47,538 bases of DNA. Source: Lentisphaerota bacterium. GTDB taxonomy: Bacteria; Verrucomicrobiota; Lentisphaeria; Victivallales; Victivallaceae. This document shows, one piece after another, positions 1-7,574 of the stretch (the first letter of the stretch is position 1; every line of letters starts with the position of its first letter). Both the position numbers and the translations under genes were made by a program. The stretch lies in assembly GCA_015061885.1 (NCBI GenBank), contig SUVS01000020.1, forward strand, positions 1-47,538. The letters run 5' to 3'. The notes under the pieces were generated by a model. That model searched no databases, had not been told where the DNA came from, and was given only the letters and a program-made list of their open reading frames with translations.

Positions 1-1
1 A

Positions 2-124
2 TTAAAACGGTTTACAAATGCCAAAGCGTGGGAGGACTATTGGCAAAACAAAATGAATTGTGTAGGCAATGTTGTTATCAACATTGGAAATTATAAATGT
101 TTTTCACAAAATTTAGGACAATAA
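2..124 (+). CDS. 3' end of an unidentified protein gene (partial)
   Basis: An open frame enters from the left edge and ends at a TAA at 122-124. The 40 visible residues read like real protein, with mixed aromatic, charged and hydrophobic residues (AWEDYW near residue 9, then an isoleucine/valine-rich stretch), but they are too few to assign a family. It converges on tilS. The following 77 bases are AT-rich and hold no strong terminator. It could be chance coding; confidence is limited by the short length. Confidence 0.4.
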   Translation, partial: LKRFTNAKAWEDYWQNKMNCVGNVVINIGNYKCFSQNLGQ

Positions 125-201
125 CTATTTCTTATATTCCTCAAAAATCCGTAATCATAATTTAAATCAATATTGCATTTTTGCAACTTTTTTTGCAATA
201 A

Positions 202-1560
202 CTATTGGCGTGTTACGGTTATTTTTGCCGTTTTCTGCGTTTGTTCTGTTACCGGAGCGTGGATGCTCCGCCGCAGATCGCCGAGCAGATAGACGGTTGT
301 TTTTTCATCGGTTATCAAAAGCATGTCTTCCTTGTTTTCTGCTCCGGCAAGCAAGTGCTTGATCCGCCGAGGTGATGAGCTGCCCCATACTTGCATGGTT
401 TCGCCGCCCTTACGAATTGAACAATACAACTTTTGCGGCAGCTGGTCTGCGTCAAAGTAAAATACTCCCCGCTCGTTTCCCTTTACCGCATCGGGCAGGA
501 TTTCGCATGATACGAGCCACTTGCCGTAACTGATCGACGGTTCATTGAGCCAACGCCATTCTTTAACGCCATTATCTTTGATGGGCGATTTTTCCGGCTG
601 AAGTTCAACTGTTCTGCCGGTTATGCGGAATGAAAAATCTTTGTTCAGCTGGAATATCTTGCTTGCACTGCTTTCCGGTTTCAGCAGAGTCTGCCGGAAA
701 TTTTCCACATTCTGAAAAGTCAGTGCTGTTTCATTTCTGGAGCTTATCTTTGCCAGATAACTCCGCAAAACCCGGCTTAACAATGCTTCGTGCAACCCAA
801 TCCAGAAATCAACGGAAGTCCGGTGTGGGAGTTTACTGCCGAGTTCTGCAAGTTTTCCGGCGGCGGCTTGTTCAATAAAATCCGCATCGCGGGCAAGCAC
901 TTCTGCCGCACAGTCCAGCCCGGAAACAATCGGAGCGTGAAAGGTCGCCCATTGCTTCAATACTTTATTGCGTAAAAAGTTGCGGTGGTAATCGCTTGCC
1001 TGATTACTTGCATCGTTTCGCCAGTCGGTTATATTGTTTGAACGGAGAAAATCTTCCAACTCGGCTTTATGCCAATCAAGCAAAGGTCGTAAAATGACTA
1101 AATCCCACAGTTTCCGGACGCTGCGCAACGAGGTCAGTGCCGAAACATTGCCGCCGCGGGCAAGTTTGAGCAGCATATTTTCCTGCACATCTCCGGCGTG
1201 ATGAGCCAATACGATACAACTTTGGTCGTCATTTTGCCGGTACCACGCGATCCGGGCGTTGCGGGCGGCATCTTCCAGCGATCCGCCGTTTGCCAGAGCC
1301 TGACTCAAATCCAGCTTGACCAGAATAAATTTGATGTTTCGCTCGTTGCAGAATTTCCGGCACCATTCGCCGTCGGCGGTGCTGGCTTCGCCGCGTAAGC
1401 CGTGGTCAAAATGCACTGCTTCGAGCTGATCGGGGGCAAAGCCCCATTTCAGCAAAAGCAGCAGCAATGCAGTGCTGTCCGCACCGCCGGAAAACCCCAC
1501 CCGGAGCTTCTGGCAGCGGTACTTTACAAGAAAATGCGGAATTATTTGAGCTTTCTTCAT
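202..1560 (-). CDS. tilS: tRNA(Ile)-lysidine synthase TilS
   Basis: TilS attaches lysine to C34 of the CAU-anticodon tRNA-Ile using ATP, so that the tRNA reads AUA instead of AUG. The N-terminal PP-loop SGGADS sits about 22 residues after the chosen start, the spacing normal for the family; the HFDHGLRGEA segment and HHAGDVQENMLLKLARGG segment are also typical N-type ATPase motifs. The C-terminal third (roughly residues 360-450, with RKGGETMQV and RRIKHLLAG) matches the TilS C-terminal substrate-binding domain. Length (452 aa) fits the full-length class. The start could instead be the ATG at 1581 or a TTG at 1584; neither has a clear ribosome site, so I chose the ATG at 1560 by comparison with the family. 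It is divergent from rdgB. Confidence 0.9.
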   Translation of the reverse strand: MKKAQIIPHFLVKYRCQKLRVGFSGGADSTALLLLLLKWGFAPDQLEAVHFDHGLRGEASTADGEWCRKFCNERNIKFILVKLDLSQALANGGSLEDAARNARIAWYRQNDDQSCIVLAHHAGDVQENMLLKLARGGNVSALTSLRSVRKLWDLVILRPLLDWHKAELEDFLRSNNITDWRNDASNQASDYHRNFLRNKVLKQWATFHAPIVSGLDCAAEVLARDADFIEQAAAGKLAELGSKLPHRTSVDFWIGLHEALLSRVLRSYLAKISSRNETALTFQNVENFRQTLLKPESSASKIFQLNKDFSFRITGRTVELQPEKSPIKDNGVKEWRWLNEPSISYGKWLVSCEILPDAVKGNERGVFYFDADQLPQKLYCSIRKGGETMQVWGSSSPRRIKHLLAGAENKEDMLLITDEKTTVYLLGDLRRSIHAPVTEQTQKTAKITVTRQ

Positions 1561-1643
1561 CTTCAAATTTGCTAAAAACATCAAACGGCTTTATGTTATC
1601 GTATATATACTGTAAAGTAAAACCAAAACAGGAGATAATATAC

Positions 1644-2243
1644 ATGACAGTTATCGTTGCCGCAACCGCAAATGCTCACAAATTTGAAGAATATCGTGCC
1701 CTTTTGGGTTCCCAGGATGTGGAATTGCACAGTTTGCTGGATTATCCGGGCTTTACGCCGTCGGAAGAAACCGGTAAAACTTTCAAAGAAAATGCTTCGC
1801 AAAAAGCTCTGGAAGCATGCAATTACACCGACCGTCCCACTTTTGCGGATGATTCCGGTTTGGAAATCACGGCGTTGGATAATGCTCCGGGCATCTATTC
1901 CGCCCGTTACGGCAAGGATGATGCCGACCGCATCGGCAGAGTTTTGCGTGAACTGGAAGGCAAATCCGACCGCAGTGCCAGATTTGTCTGTGTGATCGCC
2001 ATTGCCATCAATGGCGAAGTCATTGAAACTTTTGAAGGCGTCATGGAAGGCACGATCATTGATGCTCCCCGTGGCGAAAACGGTTTCGGCTACGATCCGA
2101 TATTTGTACCCAAAGGCGAAACGCGTACTTTTGCGGAAATGAGTTCCGAAGAAAAGAACAAGATCAGTCATCGAGCCAGAGCATTGCAGAAGGCTCTGGA
2201 CTTTATTGAAGACGAAATGAGCGTACTGGACGATGAGTTTTAA
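1644..2243 (+). CDS. rdgB: Non-canonical purine NTP pyrophosphatase RdgB/HAM1
   Basis: It hydrolyses ITP, dITP and XTP to the monophosphate and pyrophosphate, keeping deaminated purines out of DNA and RNA. The 199-aa protein carries the family landmarks in order: the N-terminal NAHKFEEY phosphate-binding segment, TFKENASQKA, the DDSGLEI acidic motif near residue 70, GENGFGYDPIF, and the C-terminal SHRARA. The frame is open further upstream, but the ATG at 1644 follows an AGGAG at 1630-1634 and gives the standard N-terminus. The last 11 bases overlap the start of the next gene, so the two are probably translationally coupled. Confidence 0.95.
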   Translation: MTVIVAATANAHKFEEYRALLGSQDVELHSLLDYPGFTPSEETGKTFKENASQKALEACNYTDRPTFADDSGLEITALDNAPGIYSARYGKDDADRIGRVLRELEGKSDRSARFVCVIAIAINGEVIETFEGVMEGTIIDAPRGENGFGYDPIFVPKGETRTFAEMSSEEKNKISHRARALQKALDFIEDEMSVLDDEF

Positions 2244-3609
2244 GTCGAAATATTCCGCATTGCAGGAGTATTTCTGCCAGTTGTTGAGCAGAAAGGCTTT
2301 TGCATGGCATTTGGCAATATTGTTTGTTGCGGCAATATTGCTGCGGATATTTCTGGCGGTCCCGGCGTTGCTTGATGCGGAAACTCTGCTCCGGCCTGAC
2401 AGTATGGGGTATTGGAGTCCAGCACAGGCACTTGCCGCCGGTGACGGCTTTGTCGGTTCGCCCGGATCGGATATTCCGGAAGTCATCCGTCCGATCGGGT
2501 ATCCTTTGCTGCTGGCTTTGAGTATAACGCTGTTCGGCAAAAGCCTGTTGGCGGCGGCGTTGACCGGGATCGCAGTTGCCGCCAGTGCGGTCGTGCCGGC
2601 AGTGTTGGCGATCCGCAAGGTTTGCGGAGATCGGGCAGGGGTGCTGGGCGGTTGGTTTTACGCACTTAATATGACCGCTGTGGCGGTTTCGCCGCTGATA
2701 TTGTCGGACAGTTTGCTGGGGGTGATTGCCGCGTGGCAGCTCTGCATGGCAATTTATTTTGTCCGGGATAAAAAACTTTGGTGTTTTGCGGTATTGACCG
2801 TGCTTGCCATTGCCGGAGTTTTCGTCAAGCCGGTAAATCTGCCGGTGGTGCTTATCGGTTTGCCGGTCATTCTGATTGCCGGTTGGAGCAAGATGCAGGA
2901 TTTTCTTGCCGGGGCAGTCGTGTTGTTATTGCTTGCCGGAGCGTTGCTGATGCCGTGGTGGGTTCGGAATTATCAGCTTTGCGGTGATTTTGACGGTAAT
3001 TCGGCAAATTTGTATTTTCATAACGGTTCAGCCATTCTGGCTCATGCCACCGGCGAAAGTTCCGAGGTGTGGAAAAACCGCCTTTTATCTGAAGCGGAAA
3101 AAGAGTTCAAGAGCAAGCCGGAGAAATATTCTTCTCTGCGGGAACAGAACGCCTGGAAAAAAGCCCGGTTTGCCGAACTGGTAAAAAAGTATCCCCGGTC
3201 AAGCGTGATTACGCATCTGCCGAATATCTTCAACTTACTGCCGGATATGCCGACTTTGCTGGAAAACAATCACATTACAAGCGGCGAACGCGGCACAATG
3301 GCTGTTCTGCGTCAGAAGGGATTTTTTGCGGCGGTCAATCATTATCTCGGCGGCAAATGGTATGTGCTGTTTTTGCTGATGCCGCTTTTTGTTATACATG
3401 CGTTGGTACTTTTGTTTGCCTTTTGTCAGTTGATAAAGTATATTAAATCCCGGCAGTGGCGTTATCTGCTGCTGTTTGGAGTGCTGGTATTTTATTATAT
3501 CTGGGCACCGGGGCCGGTCATCAGCCCGAGGTACTTATTGCCGGCATTGCCGATGCTGATTTTTATGGCAGTACAATTTTTTGTGGTTGAAAATACAAAA
3601 GATATATAA
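2233..3609 (+). CDS. GT39/ArnT-like integral membrane glycosyltransferase
   Basis: A 458-aa polytopic membrane protein with about ten to eleven hydrophobic segments. After the first membrane helix comes an extracytoplasmic loop with RPDSMGYW, then RPIGYPLLLAL at the second helix; this arrangement (acidic residue, Tyr, small residues, Arg, YP) is characteristic of GT-C enzymes of the ArnT/PMT (GT39, GT83) type, which move sugars from polyprenyl-phosphate donors on the outer face of the inner membrane. A soluble loop of about 80 residues follows residue 250. The acceptor and sugar cannot be inferred. The start overlaps the end of rdgB by 11 bases and lacks a strong ribosome site, suggesting coupling. 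A PfkB kinase follows. Confidence 0.8.
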   Translation: MSFKSKYSALQEYFCQLLSRKAFAWHLAILFVAAILLRIFLAVPALLDAETLLRPDSMGYWSPAQALAAGDGFVGSPGSDIPEVIRPIGYPLLLALSITLFGKSLLAAALTGIAVAASAVVPAVLAIRKVCGDRAGVLGGWFYALNMTAVAVSPLILSDSLLGVIAAWQLCMAIYFVRDKKLWCFAVLTVLAIAGVFVKPVNLPVVLIGLPVILIAGWSKMQDFLAGAVVLLLLAGALLMPWWVRNYQLCGDFDGNSANLYFHNGSAILAHATGESSEVWKNRLLSEAEKEFKSKPEKYSSLREQNAWKKARFAELVKKYPRSSVITHLPNIFNLLPDMPTLLENNHITSGERGTMAVLRQKGFFAAVNHYLGGKWYVLFLLMPLFVIHALVLLFAFCQLIKYIKSRQWRYLLLFGVLVFYYIWAPGPVISPRYLLPALPMLIFMAVQFFVVENTKDI

Positions 3610-3640
3610 TATATACAATTTATAGAAAGGATTGTTTTTT

Positions 3641-4837
3641 ATGAGCAGAAAACCCATTACTGTATCGGTTGCCGGCTGTTCGCTGGTGGACTGTGTCTAT
3701 GCCAATGTGAACTTTTCTTCGGAAGCGTTCAAAAAGTATTCCAGCGTAACTCCCGGCGACGGCGGTCTGGTGCCCGGTCAGCTGGTTTTTATGGAAAGTC
3801 TGGAAAAATTTACCCGGGTTCCTGCTTTGCAGATGCTTTCAGAACTTACTGACAACGCTCCGGTTTCCGGTCGTAATGTCGGTGGTCCGGCCGTAGTTGC
3901 GGCAATCAACGCCGCCCAGCTTTGCAGTGAATACCCTGCCACGGTTAAATTTTACGGTGCCAGAGGCAGTGACAGCGATGCTGATTTTATCGAAAGCATC
4001 CTCGTGCAGACTCCGCTGGATATAACCAATTACCCCAAAGGCAAAGGTTTTACACCTTCCACGCAGGTCTTGAGTGACCCGACTTATCACGATGGCAAAG
4101 GCGAACGCACTTTTGTCAATGTTATCGGTGCAGCAAATGCTTATCAGCCCGAAGCATTGGGTGATGAATTTTTTGAATCCGATGTACTGGTTTTCAGTGC
4201 CACGGCACTGGTTCCGCCGCTGCATGATAATCTGACCAGTTTGCTCAAACGCGGCAAAGAAGCCGGGAAAATCAACATGGTGGCAACGGTTTTTGACTTC
4301 CGCAACGAAATGCGTGATCCCCAAGGCCGCTGGCCGATGGGCGACAGCGACGAAGCCTATAAGTATATTGATATATTGGCAGTTGACTGGGACGAAGCCC
4401 GGTGGCTTTCCGGCGAAGAAACGCTTGAAAAGATCGTGGAATTTTTTACCAGTCGCGGTGTAAGTGCCATGACTATCACACACGGTGCCAAAAATTTCCA
4501 TGTTTACAGCGACGGCAGACTTTTCAAGAAGTTTGAACTCTCTTCGCTGGGCGTAAACGAGCTGGTCAACGAAGATCTTGCCAAATATCCGGAAAAACGC
4601 GGCGATACCACCGGTTGCGGCGATAACTTTGCCGGCGGCTTGCTGGCATCGGTCATCATGCAGCTTTCGGACGGAGCGGTTGCCGGTGAATTGGATATGC
4701 GTACAGCGGCGGCATGGGCGGATGCCTCCGGCGGTTTTGCCTGTTTCTGTCTGGGCGGAACTTATCTTGAAAAATCCAAAGGCGATAAATACGCCCAAAT
4801 CAAACGCTACTGCGACTATTACCTTGCCAATCAGTAA
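3641..4837 (+). CDS. PfkB-family carbohydrate/nucleoside kinase
   Basis: A 398-aa ribokinase-fold kinase that transfers ATP phosphate to a sugar or nucleoside hydroxyl. The second PfkB signature is clear near residue 325 (DTTGCGDNFAGG), containing the catalytic Asp and the anion hole; a glycine pair near residue 80 (GRNVGGPAV) is in the place of the substrate-binding GG. It is longer than a typical ribokinase (about 310 aa), with extra N-terminal and middle sequence, so the substrate is not predictable. The ATG at 3641 is preferred over an in-frame TTG at 3632 because GAAAGG at 3625-3630 is well placed. It probably ends the rdgB transcript; a structured repeat follows. Confidence 0.88.
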   Translation: MSRKPITVSVAGCSLVDCVYANVNFSSEAFKKYSSVTPGDGGLVPGQLVFMESLEKFTRVPALQMLSELTDNAPVSGRNVGGPAVVAAINAAQLCSEYPATVKFYGARGSDSDADFIESILVQTPLDITNYPKGKGFTPSTQVLSDPTYHDGKGERTFVNVIGAANAYQPEALGDEFFESDVLVFSATALVPPLHDNLTSLLKRGKEAGKINMVATVFDFRNEMRDPQGRWPMGDSDEAYKYIDILAVDWDEARWLSGEETLEKIVEFFTSRGVSAMTITHGAKNFHVYSDGRLFKKFELSSLGVNELVNEDLAKYPEKRGDTTGCGDNFAGGLLASVIMQLSDGAVAGELDMRTAAAWADASGGFACFCLGGTYLEKSKGDKYAQIKRYCDYYLANQ

Positions 4838-4878
4838 CGCTTCCTGAAAAGGAGCTGGTTTATACTACAATACAGCCT

Positions 4879-5090
4879 GCCAACAGCAACAAGGGCGGTC
4901 AGGCACGCTCTAACTAAAAGTTGCCAGGTAGCTCGCACTGGATGTTGCTGCCCAATGAACAGGAAGGTCGCGGAGGGGAATGCAATCTCCTCCGCGGTTG
5001 TGCGGAATATACTGTAATGCCAAACAATTACAAGACAGTCCCGCACATCACTGAACTTTTTTATTGCTTAAAGAATTGGTTTGAGCAATA
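4879..5090 (+). repeat. Structured dispersed element, copy A
   Basis: This fills most of the spacer between the convergent pfkB and glycosidase genes (4838-5204). It is related to 44165-44557 on the other strand. Shared parts in order: GCCAACAGC (4879); AGGGCGGTCAG (about 4892); a 46-nt block from GCTCTAAC to CTGCC (about 4906-4951) with 40 of 46 identities, all six differences being transitions; hairpin H1 at 4969-4996 (CGCGGAGG/CCTCCGCG, loop AATGCAAT); hairpin H2 at 4999-5047 (TGTGCGG/CCGCACA enclosing TGTAA/TTACA); hairpin H3 at 5067-5085 (CTTAAA/TTTGAG, 7-nt loop). H1, H2 and H3 all occur in the second copy with changed but still pairing stems. No ORF is convincing. Could be an RNA gene or a mobile non-autonomous DNA element. 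Confidence 0.8.
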
Positions 5091-5140
5091 TTGGGTAGCG
5101 GTGTATTTTATTGTGGATGTATTGAGTGGAAAAAGCGAAA

Positions 5141-5185
5141 AAGGCTATTGCAAAATTTTGTGGTTTTGCAACAGCCTTATTTTTT
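5141..5185. terminator. Bidirectional intrinsic terminator
   Basis: A 15-bp stem with one mismatch (AAGGCTATTGCAAAA pairs with TTTTGCAACAGCCTT) and an 8-nt loop spans 5141-5178. T-runs lie on both sides in the appropriate orientation, so it can end pfkB transcription from the left and the glycosidase from the right. Confidence 0.85.
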
Positions 5186-5204
5186 GTATGGTGAAACTTG
5201 TGCT

Positions 5205-7118
5205 TCAGCTCAATGCTATTATGCAATAGCCGGTGAACTGCGGTACTTCTATAACCAGATATTCGCCTTTCGATTCAGTGGCAAGCACAGAGTGTTCCGG
5301 TTCGCTGTATGCGGTTTTTTTACCGGTTTTTACATATATTTTTGACGGCAGAACTGTCAAGTCATCTTCGATGACTTCGCAGTTGTCAGTCCGTTTTTCC
5401 GGAATATGTGCTGTAAAGTGCAGAACTTCTCTGCCGTCGGACAGGCGGTTGTAATACACTCTTACAAATTTCGGCAGATTTTCTGTTTTTACCACCCGGT
5501 CGGGGTGCATTATATCCAGTGCTTCGGCAAAAGCATCCCGCAAACTGTTTGAAGCATACTCTTTGAAGCCGTTGAAGATGTTGAAACTGAAGTGTGCCAC
5601 CTGGTCGTTACAACTTAAAAACGGGTGGTCAATAACGTTCCCCGGCGGATTGTAATACTCTGGATAAATGCCGTCAAACTTGTGTTCGATCAGCGGTTCT
5701 GCCAGCGGATAAACGGTTTTGTTTTTTTTGCTTGTCAGCAGTCTGCCATCGGCATAAATGCTCATGGGCATATTGTTTTTATCCACAAAGTAAGTCGGGG
5801 TGTAACCATTACCGGCTGCGGCAAGACCCCATTCTTCCATAAATTCTTCTGAACCCATCCGCATACCGGAATCGCCGGAAGAAATCACTTTGCCGCCATT
5901 GGCAATATATTCGTGCAGACGCTTTTCCACTTCAGCATTTACTTTTACGCTGTCCGGCAGAATAAGAACTTTATACTTGCTCCAGTCTGCAGCTAATGTT
6001 ACCACATCGAACTGGCAGTGCAGATCGCACAGCACGCGTAATGCTCCTCGCAGTTCTTTTGCCAGATAAATCTCCTGATGGCTTTTCGGGAAAAGTATTG
6101 CCATATCGGTGATGGCTTCGGCATCGGTGTAAAATTCTTCTCTTGCCTGCAGCCAGCCAAAAATCCGTTCGTTTTGCAGCATTACAGTTTCCGGTACCGA
6201 GCAATCCGGCGGCATGTGATCGCCGATGTTGGGCCGCATACCGTTGGCAAGACCGGTCACCAGCTCCTGCCGGATGGCTGTTTCGTTGCGTAAACCGCCG
6301 AAATCACCCCACAAGTTGAAGCGTCCGGTCATGTTCAAACGGGGGTGGTCGCCCAATGTACGCATGTAGCGGCTCATCAGGGGCAGATAATCATAATCGC
6401 AACCCAGCTTGGTGGGGATACACTCAAAGTCCAGATAAGTTCCGCCCAATGCCAGTTGATTTTCGTAGCCGATGCCATTGAAATAAAGCAGATAATCCGG
6501 ATTGATTGCTTTGACTGCATCGGCAAAAGCTCCGGCAAGTTCGCGGTTGCGGCGTAAGGCAAACTCATTGACTGCGTTTTCGTCGGCGGGGTCGATGCCT
6601 TCAGCTTTCATCTTTTTAAGACAGCACTCACAGCGGCAGCTTCTTCCGGCAAGGCAATCAACAAAAAATCCTGCCACATCGTATTTCCGGGCAACTTCGC
6701 ATGCCATTGCAATGATGTGTTCGCGGTAAGGCGTGTTGCCGCAGGCAGTGCGGCTGAACGGATTTACCGCGTAAATCGGGCGTTTGTCGGTCGGTACTTC
6801 CTGCCAGTCGGGGTGCAGACGGGTTTCTTCCTGCGATATACCGCCGTTAAAGTAGGCATTTACTTTGATGCCATATTTATTGCATGCTTTGACCAGTTCT
6901 CCGAAAAGGTCAAAATCCAAGCCATAGTGCCGGATGCCGATTTCTGTATCATAGTACGCCATACCCATATTACAGCGGGCAGGAAAACTTACAAAGTCAA
7001 TATTATTTTTCTTCAGTCGGGCGGCAAAAGCATCGGCATCAAAATTTTTGCCGATATTTTTCAGCATCGGGCTGGTGTGAAAATCGTAAAAGAGAGCATA
7101 TTGCGGATAGTAAACCAT
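5205..7118 (-). CDS. GHL6/GH42-like TIM-barrel glycosidase (cytoplasmic)
   Basis: A 637-aa protein without a signal peptide, so an intracellular enzyme acting on imported oligosaccharides is likely. The first ~330 residues look like a TIM barrel: an N-terminal strand with hydrophobic/acidic pattern, GIKVNAYFNGG, then VAGFFVDCLAGRSCRCECC (strand with acidic end followed by a Cys-rich loop), YLLYFNGIGYE and LDFECIP. Residues ~345-440 (MAILFPKSHQEIY ... VLILPDSV ... GGKVISSGDSG) resemble the trimerisation/GATase-like domain of GH42-type beta-galactosidases. This overall pattern fits the hypothetical glycosyl hydrolase 6 family; I assign it by pattern, not by search. Substrate unknown. AAAGG lies upstream of the ATG. 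Flanked by terminators on both sides, so it appears monocistronic. Confidence 0.7.
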   Translation of the reverse strand: MVYYPQYALFYDFHTSPMLKNIGKNFDADAFAARLKKNNIDFVSFPARCNMGMAYYDTEIGIRHYGLDFDLFGELVKACNKYGIKVNAYFNGGISQEETRLHPDWQEVPTDKRPIYAVNPFSRTACGNTPYREHIIAMACEVARKYDVAGFFVDCLAGRSCRCECCLKKMKAEGIDPADENAVNEFALRRNRELAGAFADAVKAINPDYLLYFNGIGYENQLALGGTYLDFECIPTKLGCDYDYLPLMSRYMRTLGDHPRLNMTGRFNLWGDFGGLRNETAIRQELVTGLANGMRPNIGDHMPPDCSVPETVMLQNERIFGWLQAREEFYTDAEAITDMAILFPKSHQEIYLAKELRGALRVLCDLHCQFDVVTLAADWSKYKVLILPDSVKVNAEVEKRLHEYIANGGKVISSGDSGMRMGSEEFMEEWGLAAAGNGYTPTYFVDKNNMPMSIYADGRLLTSKKNKTVYPLAEPLIEHKFDGIYPEYYNPPGNVIDHPFLSCNDQVAHFSFNIFNGFKEYASNSLRDAFAEALDIMHPDRVVKTENLPKFVRVYYNRLSDGREVLHFTAHIPEKRTDNCEVIEDDLTVLPSKIYVKTGKKTAYSEPEHSVLATESKGEYLVIEVPQFTGYCIIALS

Positions 7119-7134
7119 TTTTTACCTTTAAATT

Positions 7135-7173
7135 AAAAAACGGATCATGCGGCAGAACGCATATCCGTTTTTT
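7135..7173 (-). terminator. Intrinsic terminator of the zinc-ribbon gene
   Basis: Stem ACGGAT-(C)-ATGCG / CGCAT-ATCCGT with a 6-nt loop, one bulged base, and A/T tracts on both sides (A-run at 7135-7140 gives the U-tract on the minus strand). It separates the zinc-ribbon gene from the downstream glycosidase. Confidence 0.85.
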
Positions 7174-7190
7174 GAACAACGCTAACGGGA

Positions 7191-7472
7191 TCAATATTCT
7201 TCTTCGTCATCAAACTCTTCGTCAAACTCGTCGTAATCTTCGTCGTCTTCGTAGAAGGCATCGTCGTCATACGCATCGTCATCGTAATCTTCGTCATCAT
7301 CGTCCAGATAGCCGAATTCATCATCCAGCTCGTCGATGTTATCGTAGTCATCTTCATCACCAAGGTAACCACTGCCGGCAGAAAGCAATGCTCCGCACTC
7401 CGGACAGCAACCGTCTTCGGCTTCGATTTCTCTTTCGCTGACTTCAGCCATGCAATAACGGCAAATCGTCAT
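7191..7472 (-). CDS. Small zinc-ribbon protein with polyacidic tail
   Basis: A 93-aa protein. Residues 4-7 (CRYC) and 22-25 (CPEC, preceded by another Cys) form a treble-clef-like CxxC...CxxC zinc ribbon; from residue ~38 to the end the sequence is almost only Asp, Glu and Tyr. The start MTICRYC is supported by AGGAG about 8 bases upstream; an in-frame upstream ATG at 7505 lies before this. It has its own near-consensus promoter and a strong terminator, so it is an independently expressed gene despite its odd composition. The acidic tail could mimic nucleic acid or bind basic proteins or metal; nothing in the context decides the role. Confidence 0.8.
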   Translation of the reverse strand: MTICRYCMAEVSEREIEAEDGCCPECGALLSAGSGYLGDEDDYDNIDELDDEFGYLDDDDEDYDDDAYDDDAFYEDDEDYDEFDEEFDDEEEY

Positions 7473-7526
7473 AAATCCAACTCCTGATTGTGTTTTTTCA
7501 TGCAAATCAACAGCATGTTTTTCTGC

Positions 7527-7554
7527 AATATAGCAAATAAATTGTATTTGTCAA
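7527..7554 (-). promoter_or_regulatory. Sigma-70-type promoter of the zinc-ribbon gene
   Basis: Read on the minus strand: TTGACA (7549-7554), a 16-base spacer, and TATATT (7527-7532). The predicted start of transcription is about 45 bases before the ATG at 7472. This is the best -35 match in the window. Confidence 0.75.
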
Positions 7555-7574
7555 ATTTTTTGTTACTTTTTTTA

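Noticed and set aside
124..201. Terminator for tilS from TTGCAA/TTGCAAT-like repeats
   Set aside because: Only short A/T-rich pairings are possible; not strong enough to call.
1467..1643. Extended N-terminus of RdgB
   Set aside because: The extension runs antisense through the start of tilS, and the ATG at 1644 has a strong ribosome site and gives the family-standard N-terminus.
4879..5090. Integron attC site
   Set aside because: AAC/GTT-like ends were considered, but no paired R and L boxes in attC order were seen, no integrase is present, and flanking genes are ordinary.
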